Below, in pieces: positions 1-7,114 of a stretch of 8,942 bases of DNA. The DNA lies in NCBI GenBank assembly GCA_964548055.1, contig CAZJPS010000049.1, positions 1 to 8,942 of the forward strand. Reading direction: 5' to 3'. The first letter of the stretch is position 1. Every line of letters starts with the position of its first letter. The notes beneath the pieces are model-generated. The model did no database searches. It was given only the letters and a program-made list of their open reading frames with translations, and had not been told where the DNA came from. This DNA is from CAZJPS01 sp964548055. Lineage in GTDB: Bacteria; Patescibacteriota; Gracilibacteria; Peribacterales; Peribacteraceae. The position numbers and the translations under genes were made by a program.

Positions 1-3000
1 GAAACAAATCAAGTTTTTGCTGACTTTCTTCGTTTGCTATCAGCAACTGCTGATAATGATCAAATGCATAAGGCTTTGCAGGAGCAGCGAGTGAAGAGTG
101 CTGCAGCAGTGCGCAACTATGTTGCCTATATGAGGCAAGAGGCTCTTACTCTTCGTGTGAGCATGAGGCTTGTTGATGGAGTATATATTCAGCCTGCCGT
201 TCGTCATATTTCAGAAGGCATTGCTCAACTTTCTCATGCTATTGAAAATATAGTTGCAGGAGGAGCTAACTGGGTTATTTGGGGTCCACTGCTTTCCCAC
301 TATTTTCCATCTCTAAGAAATATTCCTTTCAATACAAATACTCCTGAAGGTAGAAAGCAGCTTATACAGCAATTAGAAAAATTGAGAAAAGAAGCTGAGG
401 CTGAATTAAAATCCGTGCAATCTTTGCATGCAACAATTCAAAATGCGCAAAAAACTTTAGAAGAATTACAGAAGAGACAAGAGCCCCATCTTCGTATTAT
501 TGAGAATATGAGCGCAGGAGATATTAATAATCCTGCACGCGTAAAAGAAGTACAGGCTGCAGTGAGAGCAATTGCAGAAATAGACGAACAAATTGGCAAA
601 ACAATTGAAAACACGTGGAATAGTATTGAAAATAATATGCAGTATCACGCAAAGACAACTGCTATTCTTGCAAACGCCGAAACTTCTTGGACGAATGTAT
701 ACACATATATCGGTTTTGCAGCACTCAGCGTTCTTGGTCATATGGCATATAACCTGTATATGGCAGGCCGATGTACAACACGTCTTGGAAAGTATGCCAG
801 TTTTTTCATAAGAACAGGTATGAGTGTTGCTGCGGGGCCCCTTTACCCTGCTACAGAACTCTTAGGTAGAGGAATATATGGTGGATATACAGCGGGATCT
901 GGATTAATACACAATCAATACAGTATAAATTACAGCTTCCAAATCCCCTTCACTCCCGAAGGCGTACAAAAACTAGTTAGTGCTTTTGATGTTCCGGTGC
1001 GCCCACCAAATAGTCCAGCTCTTACTGCTGCACAGGCGATAGAGCGCTATGAAAATACTCTGCAACGCTTAAGTGTTTTAGAGCAGCAAATTCGAACGTC
1101 GAATGTAGGAGGCGCTTTGCTATTAGAGGACATTCTGAAGCCTCTACAAGAGCGACGCGTTGCCCTTATTCAACAGATGCTTCGGGAACGTGGCATTTTG
1201 GCTCCAGGCGTATCATTGAGTGCAACTCAATTAGAACTGATTCATCGGTATGGAACTAGTGCTCACTCATTCCTTCTTGCAGAGCGAGCGAATGCAGTTA
1301 CTGGTTTAGCACCAACAGCCGGAAATTTTCAAGTACGCTTTAACGGAGCATTCCGCAGCCTTGCCTCTATTGAACTAGAAATTTCTCAAATGGCTATTGG
1401 TGCAGAGCGCACAGCACTTGAGCAATTTTTGCGCGGCCGCAGAATAGCTCTTATCCAGCAGATGTGCCCAGATTTGAATCTGCGGCAAGCACTTACTGCC
1501 CCCGTAGTTACTCGTATTCAGGCAATTTTTGGAACAACACAAACTTTCACAACACTGGAAGATTTATTTCATTTTGCACACGCACGCAGTTGCTTAGATC
1601 GTGCGCAAATTCCAAATATTATCCACGCGCTAGAAGAGGCAGGCGTACCTCACTCTATGCGAGCAAGGTTGCTTGATACGGGGGCTATTGGAAGAAGTAC
1701 TGCAGTTGTACATCCCCCTCATCTCCGCACTACGCCCCCTCTCTCTGCAGCTACTCACGCACAAGTAGCATCAAGGTTTCGAAGCTTCCGAAATGGGCTA
1801 CGTAATGTTGCAAGGAGTCCTCTGGGTCCGGGGCTTGCAGGATTAGGATTACTGCTTAGTGGAATGGAAAGTATGAGTGCCAGAATTTCACGAGAAGAAT
1901 TTTTGAAGAGAATAGATGCAGAACTTCTGGCAATGCACTTTACAAGATCGGGTGCGGGAGAAAATGCTACGTATACAAATGGTAGCATCGTTATTCGATT
2001 GCAAGATTTAGCCGGCATTCAAAATGCGAGAGTGTATTCTGCATACGCTAATACTGGCGCTGCAGCAGGAGCTTTATTCGTTGAGCTTTTAGTTGCTGCA
2101 GAAGGTGGAGGAGCGGCTGCGGGTCCTATTGGATGGGTAGTAGCAGGAGTGTGTATCACGGTTCACATTGGTACTGAAGCATATCAGCGTAGCGAAGGAC
2201 TGAGTACTATTGCTGCATTGCCACCTTTTATTCTTGCTTTTGCTCCTGAGCAATACTTAGGATCAGATCCATGGCAATTTGTAGAAACGACTTTTTTTGA
2301 TCTTCTTCGGGGGGGGCCAAATGCACGGAATACCCAAACAGATGCTAGAGACAAAGCTCTCTTTGGTCTTTACAGCCTTTTCTTAAAACAGAGTCATCCT
2401 GAAGCATGGATTGACTTAATACAAAAAAAAACACCGAGCCAATTGAATGATTTCTACGTTGATTTTTTACAGCAGGTAAAACCAATGTTCATTGCGTTTC
2501 TGTTAAGAGATGTACCTGGACATAATTACTCAAATGTAAGTGATAGCGCTTTTAATACAAGTTATGCATTTAATAGATCTCACTCACGCGAACAAATACG
2601 CTCTGCATTAGAGAGTGCATTTGTGTTTCAGTACGGTGAATTCTTAATGCAAGACTATGCGGATCGTTGGAGATTTTATTTTAACGAAGTACGTTTGCAC
2701 GGAGAAGATTCTGCAAACGCTCAAGAAGCCTTGGCCTTCGTTCATCAAATGTCGAACCGCATTGTATTTGGTCAGAGACTTATTTACTGGTTCACATATG
2801 CTCAATTACAGCCTAACAATCAAACAAGACCATCTTTCTTGCAGCGCTTAGAAGCAGGAGAAAATCCCAATACACCAGCAGCGGAAATGAGACAGCAAAT
2901 TATTCAAAGGATGGTTCAGGATCAAATTATGCCTAATGGAAGAGTATTTGCAGAACAAGGTCAGTGGCAGTTCGTATTTTCTCGTCAGAATTTATCACTC

Positions 3001-5118
3001 AGCATTCCTCGCAGTGGACACAATATTTTTGATGAAATTGATGAGCAGCGAGCAAGATTAGGACTGCCCAGAGAAATGACAGAAACAGCTGAAAGTGCGG
3101 TACTTGCCCTTAATGACTGTTCATTCAACATTGCAGCAGAAGAAGGTGTTCAGGCTGCACCACTTACATTGGATAATATCCTCTCCCTTCCAAATGGAAG
3201 ACATGTGCCCGTACTTTCTCAGCACTTTGTAGAGCCACGTTCTATTGGACCTATTCCAAATGAAGCAACAGCTGTGTATGTGCATCGTATATCACCGGAT
3301 GTCCAATTGATTGTATGCCTCTGTGGTTCTGGAGAAGATGGTCAAATTCTGCGTTACAGAACTATCAGTCGATTTGGAAATGCTCCATGGCAAACACGAA
3401 CCACTGACACACTTATGCAAGCACCAGAAAATAATGCGGAAGATGCATATTTGCGTCAACTGACACAGCTGCTGCAGCCAAGCGTAGGAGAAGCAACTGC
3501 ACTTTTGGAACGCCAGCGTGATGAGGCAAGAAATGGACTCATTTCACTGACTCCAAGTTATATCGATAGGCTACACCGCATGACATATGTGGATGCGCAA
3601 GGTGTGCATCAGGTGTCGCTCGCGAACGTGCCAACTGGATTCGGAATTAATAATCAAAATGGAGCACTCATTTTTACAATGAATACTCTCCGTAATCCTA
3701 ATTTCCCAAATGATTTCATAGCTCAGAATACGTATCGTATTGCGAATGCAGCTGATGTATTAGCGTTACCAAATCTTGTGCGCGATCGCATTCTTTTCCT
3801 TCTCACGCGCTTATCATATCAGCAATCACTGAGTGCGATTCTTTTTCTCTTCCCACTTGATCAGCAAAATCAAATGGGTGGTATGACACGCTCTGGAATA
3901 GCCAGTCGGTTACTTCCACTACTTAGTCAGATGGATGAGGCGCAGCGCGGTATTGTGCTGCGTTCACTCTTCACTGAGTTGCACACATACCAGCAAACAG
4001 GAAATCTTCCTCAGCCTGGACAGTTCTTTGGCATTCTGCAGAGTGTTGGTTCTCAATTAGCAACCTTCAACGTGTTTGGAGCACAAAACGCAGTGTTGCG
4101 TGGAACAGGGCAACCAGCATTAAAAGCCGCTCAGGAATTACTAGCAACTCCTGCTGGTCGTATGGATGTCATTATACAGTTGGCTCTAAACGGTCTTTCT
4201 GCAAAACAAATTCCAATGGAGACATGGGCGATGCTCTATAGATTGCAGCACATTCTCTCGTATAGACAGTCTATGCCGCCCTACCCAAACTTTAGCGCTG
4301 CAGTACAGAATGGCCCTCTTATGAACGCTCGTCATGAAGCCCTGGAAAAACAAGGGAAGGAATTAAGAATTCGTCTTGAGCAGATGGGAAACTCTCTCCG
4401 TGGACCCGATGCCGCCCAAAAGCTGACACAAGTACAAACAGACCTGCAGGCTTTGTGGAAAGAAATACAGGAACGAGAAAAAGCTATTCAGCAGCTCACG
4501 CAAGATATTCAATCCACAACAAAGCAAAATACGGAAAGTCAGCAGAAAGAAAAAGCACAGAATGAAGAGTGGTCAAAGGCTTTGATAGAAGCAGTACAGC
4601 GGGGACCAGACGGCGATCCTCTTCAGATGAATGAGAATACGTATCTTGTTCCACTTGGTAATAATCGCGCAGTAATATTACGTCTGATGCCCAATGGAAG
4701 TTTGCGCTTTTATGTCATCAATGGCGCTCAAGAAATAGGTATCAATCCTGTACTATTCCAAAATCTAGATGACGAAGCGCTGTATGCAGAGAATGATCCT
4801 GCCCATCCCATGCCTCCTGATATTGCTGCTGCAAGAAATACTCTTCTCCAAAGAATTGCTGTAAGCAGAGCAATACAAACTCTCGGCAATTCGTTGATTT
4901 TACAATATCCAGAAGGTCAGGAACATCTTCGCATACAACTAGGTCAGCTGTTTGGTCAATTAGCAGTGCAAGGAATGACTGCATTAACATTTGCAGAAGT
5001 TTTACAAAAGGCTGTGCAGAATTTTATGCAAACAAGTAATACCACTTCTATAACATTGAATTCCTACAGTGAGATGCAACAATTTATCGAACGTATGCAG
5101 GCAGATGTTTCACGCTAA
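1..5118 (+). CDS. Giant coiled-coil protein with hydrophobic segments, unknown function, 5' end outside window
   Basis: I do not recognise this protein's family. The frame is open from base 1 to the TAA at 5116-5118 (1,705 codons). A TTG at 34 is only a nominal start, because in-frame codons continue to the window edge, so the N-terminus is missing. Residues are counted here from base 1. A charged coiled coil spans about 114-170 and more helix 178-213. A hydrophobic segment lies at 230-256. A diverged duplicated unit lies at about 350-528. A Gly/Ala-rich hydrophobic stretch at 683-728 could form a helical hairpin, and another hydrophobic stretch follows near 734-754. The middle is Trp/Phe/Tyr-rich, then mixed beta and helical. 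A second coiled coil spans about 1442-1535, and a short beta-rich region with Asn/Gly turns follows. It is rich in glutamine and poor in cysteine. There is no catalytic motif, signal peptide or sorting motif in the visible part. It could be a membrane-linked tether or surface protein; that is inference. The reading frame is certain, the role unknown. Confidence 0.9.
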   Translation, partial: ETNQVFADFLRLLSATADNDQMHKALQEQRVKSAAAVRNYVAYMRQEALTLRVSMRLVDGVYIQPAVRHISEGIAQLSHAIENIVAGGANWVIWGPLLSHYFPSLRNIPFNTNTPEGRKQLIQQLEKLRKEAEAELKSVQSLHATIQNAQKTLEELQKRQEPHLRIIENMSAGDINNPARVKEVQAAVRAIAEIDEQIGKTIENTWNSIENNMQYHAKTTAILANAETSWTNVYTYIGFAALSVLGHMAYNLYMAGRCTTRLGKYASFFIRTGMSVAAGPLYPATELLGRGIYGGYTAGSGLIHNQYSINYSFQIPFTPEGVQKLVSAFDVPVRPPNSPALTAAQAIERYENTLQRLSVLEQQIRTSNVGGALLLEDILKPLQERRVALIQQMLRERGILAPGVSLSATQLELIHRYGTSAHSFLLAERANAVTGLAPTAGNFQVRFNGAFRSLASIELEISQMAIGAERTALEQFLRGRRIALIQQMCPDLNLRQALTAPVVTRIQAIFGTTQTFTTLEDLFHFAHARSCLDRAQIPNIIHALEEAGVPHSMRARLLDTGAIGRSTAVVHPPHLRTTPPLSAATHAQVASRFRSFRNGLRNVARSPLGPGLAGLGLLLSGMESMSARISREEFLKRIDAELLAMHFTRSGAGENATYTNGSIVIRLQDLAGIQNARVYSAYANTGAAAGALFVELLVAAEGGGAAAGPIGWVVAGVCITVHIGTEAYQRSEGLSTIAALPPFILAFAPEQYLGSDPWQFVETTFFDLLRGGPNARNTQTDARDKALFGLYSLFLKQSHPEAWIDLIQKKTPSQLNDFYVDFLQQVKPMFIAFLLRDVPGHNYSNVSDSAFNTSYAFNRSHSREQIRSALESAFVFQYGEFLMQDYADRWRFYFNEVRLHGEDSANAQEALAFVHQMSNRIVFGQRLIYWFTYAQLQPNNQTRPSFLQRLEAGENPNTPAAEMRQQIIQRMVQDQIMPNGRVFAEQGQWQFVFSRQNLSLSIPRSGHNIFDEIDEQRARLGLPREMTETAESAVLALNDCSFNIAAEEGVQAAPLTLDNILSLPNGRHVPVLSQHFVEPRSIGPIPNEATAVYVHRISPDVQLIVCLCGSGEDGQILRYRTISRFGNAPWQTRTTDTLMQAPENNAEDAYLRQLTQLLQPSVGEATALLERQRDEARNGLISLTPSYIDRLHRMTYVDAQGVHQVSLANVPTGFGINNQNGALIFTMNTLRNPNFPNDFIAQNTYRIANAADVLALPNLVRDRILFLLTRLSYQQSLSAILFLFPLDQQNQMGGMTRSGIASRLLPLLSQMDEAQRGIVLRSLFTELHTYQQTGNLPQPGQFFGILQSVGSQLATFNVFGAQNAVLRGTGQPALKAAQELLATPAGRMDVIIQLALNGLSAKQIPMETWAMLYRLQHILSYRQSMPPYPNFSAAVQNGPLMNARHEALEKQGKELRIRLEQMGNSLRGPDAAQKLTQVQTDLQALWKEIQEREKAIQQLTQDIQSTTKQNTESQQKEKAQNEEWSKALIEAVQRGPDGDPLQMNENTYLVPLGNNRAVILRLMPNGSLRFYVINGAQEIGINPVLFQNLDDEALYAENDPAHPMPPDIAAARNTLLQRIAVSRAIQTLGNSLILQYPEGQEHLRIQLGQLFGQLAVQGMTALTFAEVLQKAVQNFMQTSNTTSITLNSYSEMQQFIERMQADVSR
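1048..1296 (+). repeat. Diverged internal protein repeat, copy 1, in the giant gene
   Basis: This is the first copy of a unit of about 83 residues in the giant protein. Its core RRVALIQQM (1153-1179) matches RRIALIQQM in copy 2, 95 codons later. The flanks also align: a leucine-rich helix before the core, and LSATQLELIHRYGTS after it against LTAPVVTRIQAIFGTT. The match is visible in protein and not obvious in DNA, so the duplication would be old. Confidence 0.55.
1339..1584 (+). repeat. Diverged internal protein repeat, copy 2, in the giant gene
   Basis: This is the second copy of the unit, with core RRIALIQQM at 1438-1464. The upstream helix (around FRSLASIELEISQMAIGAE) corresponds to the LQRLSVLEQQIRTSNVGG stretch of copy 1. 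The C-terminal part, LTAPVVTRIQAIFGTTQTF, corresponds to the LSATQLELIHRYGTSAHSF part of copy 1. The order of elements is the same in both, with small gaps. The boundaries are approximate. Confidence 0.55.
2292..2431 (+). repeat. Cluster of T7, G8 and A9 homopolymer runs inside the giant gene
   Basis: Three homopolymer tracts sit within 140 bases of coding sequence: seven T at 2292-2298, eight G at 2309-2316 and nine A at 2423-2431. They encode ordinary residues (Phe-Phe, Arg-Gly-Gly, Gln-Lys-Lys), and the frame stays open for 2.7 kb afterwards, so the assembled sequence is in frame. Long G and A runs are known slippage sites for polymerases and for sequencing. Whether they vary in the population cannot be seen here. 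Confidence 0.85.
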
Positions 5119-5149
5119 TACTCACAAGGTATTTCTTTTACGACGAAAG

Positions 5150-5194
5150 CCACGTGTTGCTTAACATAAAAGTGCACAATTTTGCGTGGTTTTT
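5150..5194 (+). terminator. Possible weak terminator after the giant gene
   Basis: CCACG (5150-5154) is complementary to CGTGG (5185-5189), which is followed directly by five T. The 30 bases between contain two small complementary pairs: TGTT/AACA around a 4-base loop, and AAAA/TTTT around GTGCACAA. The outer stem has only 5 bp, so this is far from a classical intrinsic terminator. Its position, about 30 bases after the TAA, is right. Confidence 0.25.
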
Positions 5195-5248
5195 GTGACA
5201 GAAAAAGGTGTGCTCCACGTCAACAAAGGTGCATTACCCCTCTTTTGT

Positions 5249-5392
5249 ATGCGTTACACTCTTACACTTTCCCACTGGCTGCACTCATGGCACATGGATG
5301 ACGATAGTCCCCTGCCGTACTTACTTTTTGCAGGGCTGGTTATTATTGCCGCGATTGTTGCAATGTATGGGTATACGTCTTTCTTCTTGTAG
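5249..5392 (+). CDS. Possible small single-pass membrane protein (47 aa)
   Basis: This short frame ends with TAG at 5390-5392 and encodes 47 residues from ATG 5249, or 32 residues from ATG 5294 (beginning MDDDSPLP). The frame also extends upstream to a GTG at 5186, which is less likely. The visible feature is one hydrophobic helix of about 19 residues, YLLFAGLVIIAAIVAMYGY (5318-5374), preceded by an acidic DDD and proline-containing stretch and followed by a very short tail. By the positive-inside rule the topology is unclear. No Shine-Dalgarno fits either ATG. It lies between the giant gene and the promoter of the VanW gene. The family is not recognised. Such a hydrophobic stretch can arise by chance, so the gene is only moderately supported. 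Confidence 0.4.
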   Translation: MRYTLTLSHWLHSWHMDDDSPLPYLLFAGLVIIAAIVAMYGYTSFFL

Positions 5393-5426
5393 AAAGAAGT
5401 GATGGAGAAATGCGGTGGAAAGGGAT

Positions 5427-5454
5427 TTGCAAATTTTATAAATTATGCTATAAT
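5427..5454 (+). promoter_or_regulatory. Extended -10 promoter driving a leaderless VanW transcript
   Basis: A perfect -10 hexamer TATAAT lies at 5449-5454, preceded by TGC to give the extended form TGCTATAAT (5446-5454). A -35-like TTGCAA (4 of 6 matches to TTGACA) lies at 5427-5432 with a 16-base spacer. Transcription would start about 7-9 bases after the -10, at 5461-5463, and the ATG of the VanW gene is at 5464. The mRNA would therefore have three or fewer untranslated bases. This placement excludes the upstream in-frame ATG at 5410 for transcripts made from this promoter. Confidence 0.8.
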
Positions 5455-5463
5455 AATTCCAAC

Positions 5464-6780
5464 ATGTACATTCACACAAACACAAGAGTCACGGTTTTCA
5501 TTGCTGCCTTACTTTTCTTAAGCAGTATTTTGGGCGTTCAGGCAACGGCTAGTACATTCGTAGATTCGCGTATGTTGCCGAGCAAAGATGGAGTTATTCG
5601 TACTGCGGATAGGTTGCAGAAGCGTCTTTCTAAACACTACAACATCACAGTGGAGCAGTCTCGCTTGGTAGATGCGGTGATGCAGCGAAGAACAATGCTT
5701 TCACATCCACTTTCTGTAAATTTGAACGTTCCCGATGGGCTACCAGTGGAAACATGGATCATTTCTTTACAGGAACATCCGGAATGGATGCATGCAGTTA
5801 TCACAAAGAATTTTGAATATAAGCTTGATCCACTCGCAATTCAGCTTTCTGTAGCAGATCGTTACCTTGCAGAGTTCCCTCCTCCCGTGAATGCTATTGT
5901 GAGCGAGATATGGATGGATCGCACCGTTGAAAAAGTGAAGTCCGATACTATTGCCAAGCCGGGCTTTACCTTTAAATCTTCCGCAGTTGCCGCATCCATC
6001 GTGCAGGCATTTCAAAAAGGAAGCACTCTACTTACAGTGACAGTGGAGCAGGTCCCAGGAAAAATTACGAATGCTACGGGAAAGGACTTAGGTAGTTTAG
6101 AGTTGCTAGCCACAGGTCGTTCTAATTTTGCGGGATCTGGTGAAGGCAGAAAATCTAATGTGCGCAAAGGGCTCAATAAAGACTTAACAAATACTTTGGT
6201 ACCACCCGGAGCCACATTTTCATTTAATGAAACGCTGAATAATATGAGGGGTGGTGGGTGGGAGTTGGCTCTGGGCATTTTTAATGGGAAACAACTACGA
6301 ATGATTCCTGGTGGTGGCATTTGCCAAGTTGCTACAACAGCATACCGTTCTATCCTCAATGCAGGATTGCCCATTTTGGAACGAAAACCTCATAGTTTAT
6401 TTGTACACTACTACGAAAAATTCGGAGTCGGTTTAGATGCAACAGTGTTTCCAAAAGCACAGGATCTTTCATTCCTGAATGACACAGGTCATTATCTTCT
6501 CATTCAGTCATACACGGATGGCGACGATGCTTTTGTACATGTGTACGGTACATCAGATGGCCGCACTGCGTACTTAGAAGGTCCATACTTTTCAGAAAAT
6601 GCGCCTGCCGATTTTATGGTAAAAGGACGAACGCTTCGATCGAATGAAATTGGATGGATTCAGCACATTCGCTTTGCAGATGGTCGGGAAGTACAAAATA
6701 CAATTTTCTCTCAGTACGACGCAGTGCCCAGGAGCGTTATGAGAGAATATACAGCCGAAAAAGTGGCACTTGCACAGTAG
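5464..6780 (+). CDS. VanW-family secreted or membrane-anchored envelope protein
   Basis: This is a 438-residue protein of the VanW/YoaR family, exported and thought to act at the cell wall; the family's biochemical role is not established. From ATG 5464, residues 1-29 form a signal peptide: R8, a hydrophobic core at about 9-25, and an AxA site ending at A29. Residues about 167-202 (GFTF to VPGKI) resemble the YoaR-type putative peptidoglycan-binding domain. The VanW domain covers about 210-365. Its hallmarks are present: PPG at 247-249, FSFN at 252-255, GGGICQV at 283-289 with Cys287, and the ERKPHSL segment with His310 followed by a DATV-type strand. The C-terminal 70 residues are unassigned. 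An in-frame ATG at 5410 would add 18 residues, but the promoter at 5427-5454 lies inside that extension, so 5464 is preferred. No Shine-Dalgarno precedes it, as expected for a leaderless message. No van resistance genes are nearby, so glycopeptide resistance should not be inferred. Confidence 0.93.
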   Translation: MYIHTNTRVTVFIAALLFLSSILGVQATASTFVDSRMLPSKDGVIRTADRLQKRLSKHYNITVEQSRLVDAVMQRRTMLSHPLSVNLNVPDGLPVETWIISLQEHPEWMHAVITKNFEYKLDPLAIQLSVADRYLAEFPPPVNAIVSEIWMDRTVEKVKSDTIAKPGFTFKSSAVAASIVQAFQKGSTLLTVTVEQVPGKITNATGKDLGSLELLATGRSNFAGSGEGRKSNVRKGLNKDLTNTLVPPGATFSFNETLNNMRGGGWELALGIFNGKQLRMIPGGGICQVATTAYRSILNAGLPILERKPHSLFVHYYEKFGVGLDATVFPKAQDLSFLNDTGHYLLIQSYTDGDDAFVHVYGTSDGRTAYLEGPYFSENAPADFMVKGRTLRSNEIGWIQHIRFADGREVQNTIFSQYDAVPRSVMREYTAEKVALAQ

Positions 6781-6782
6781 TT

Positions 6783-6826
6783 CCTACACGTTCGTGGAGG
6801 ACGCAGCAATACTTGTAATATTTTTT
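6783..6826 (+). terminator. Possible weak terminator after the VanW gene
   Basis: Two bases after the TAG, an imperfect inverted repeat (6783-6800) can form CCT-A-CAC/GTG-G-AGG, six pairs with one A-G mismatch and a GTTC loop. A run of six T follows at 6821-6826, but 20 bases downstream, too far for a classical intrinsic terminator. The stretch between is AT-rich and folds only weakly. Confidence 0.3.
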
Positions 6827-6955
6827 CGTTGCACAACAAAAAAATATAAAAAATAAAATACAATAGGGACAGAAATGTTTGTAGTAGTGAGGATTTAGGC
6901 AGTGGTTAGAGGAGAGATTGATAATTATGTCCTGCTGAATTGTGAAAAATAGTCA

Positions 6956-6990
6956 ATCACATTCATGGCGCCCGCTGTGATCAGCTCGGG
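6956..6990 (+). promoter_or_regulatory. Inverted repeats upstream of the lipoprotein gene
   Basis: ATCACA (6956-6961) is perfectly repeated in inverted form as TGTGAT (6976-6981), 14 bases apart. Overlapping this is an alternative hairpin: CCC-GCTG (6971-6977), loop TGAT, CAGC (6982-6985), then a two-base bulge and GGG (6988-6990). A TATGAT that could serve as a -10 lies just downstream at 6999-7004, without a good -35. It could be an operator or an RNA structure. Six-base repeats occur by chance in a region this long. Confidence 0.25.
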
Positions 6991-7020
6991 GTTCAGAGTA
7001 TGATAGATCGTCATAGGAGT

Positions 7021-7059
7021 CTTCTTTCTGTCTATTCTTCGGGAATGAACGAAAGGAAG
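7021..7059 (+). promoter_or_regulatory. Hairpin in the likely leader of the lipoprotein gene
   Basis: CTTCTTTC (7021-7028) pairs with GAAAGGAAG (7051-7059) with one bulged G. Inside it, ATTC (7034-7037) pairs with GAAT (7043-7046) around a TTCGG loop, with an extra T-G pair closing below. This gives an 8-bp outer and 4-5-bp inner stem separated by an internal loop. It ends 55 bases before the ATG at 7115 and is not followed by a T run, so it is not a terminator. No ligand-binding RNA family is recognised. Confidence 0.35.
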
Positions 7060-7114
7060 AGTACGCACAGAGATACACTCCATCATTTCCTACTTTCGCT
7101 TTTACGCCTTCCTT

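Larger units (their letters stand above)
6781..7114 (+). other. 334-base intergenic region without a recognised gene
   Basis: No credible open reading frame, tRNA or known RNA family is seen here. The left third is strongly A-rich around 6837-6864 and contains TACAAT (6859-6864) and TATAAA (6845-6850), which resemble -10 boxes, but no -35 sits at the right spacing. The middle and right carry two local hairpins, annotated separately. The region probably holds the end of the VanW transcript and the promoter and leader of the lipoprotein gene. Confidence 0.6.

Noticed and set aside
1..5118. Alternative genetic code (TGA as glycine)
   Set aside because: The giant frame has no TGA in 1,705 codons and uses GGN for glycine, and the lipoprotein frame ends at a TGA just before a new ATG.
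5410..5463. Upstream in-frame ATG at 5410 as start of the VanW protein
   Set aside because: The extension contains the extended -10 promoter and would push the signal peptide about 27 residues inward. The purine stretch before it is only two bases from the ATG.
6012..6374. 120-codon open frame on the minus strand inside the VanW gene
   Set aside because: The opposite strand carries the conserved VanW domain, which explains the sequence. The minus frame is a proline- and serine-rich shadow.
5464..6780. Vancomycin resistance gene
   Set aside because: VanW-domain proteins are widespread in bacteria without resistance, and no ligase, dehydrogenase or dipeptidase of a van cluster is present here.
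6859..6864. TACAAT as a -10 box of a promoter for a small RNA
   Set aside because: It is in a strongly A-rich stretch where such matches are expected, and no -35 element lies 15-19 bases upstream.
6956..6981. CRP/FNR-type operator
   Set aside because: The half-sites ATCACA and TGTGAT are in the reverse order and spacing of the TGTGA-N6-TCACA consensus, and no such regulator is visible nearby.
6781..7114. tRNA or known small RNA in the intergenic region
   Set aside because: No cloverleaf, no T-loop motif with matching stems, and no long closed stem such as that of 6S RNA could be found by eye.
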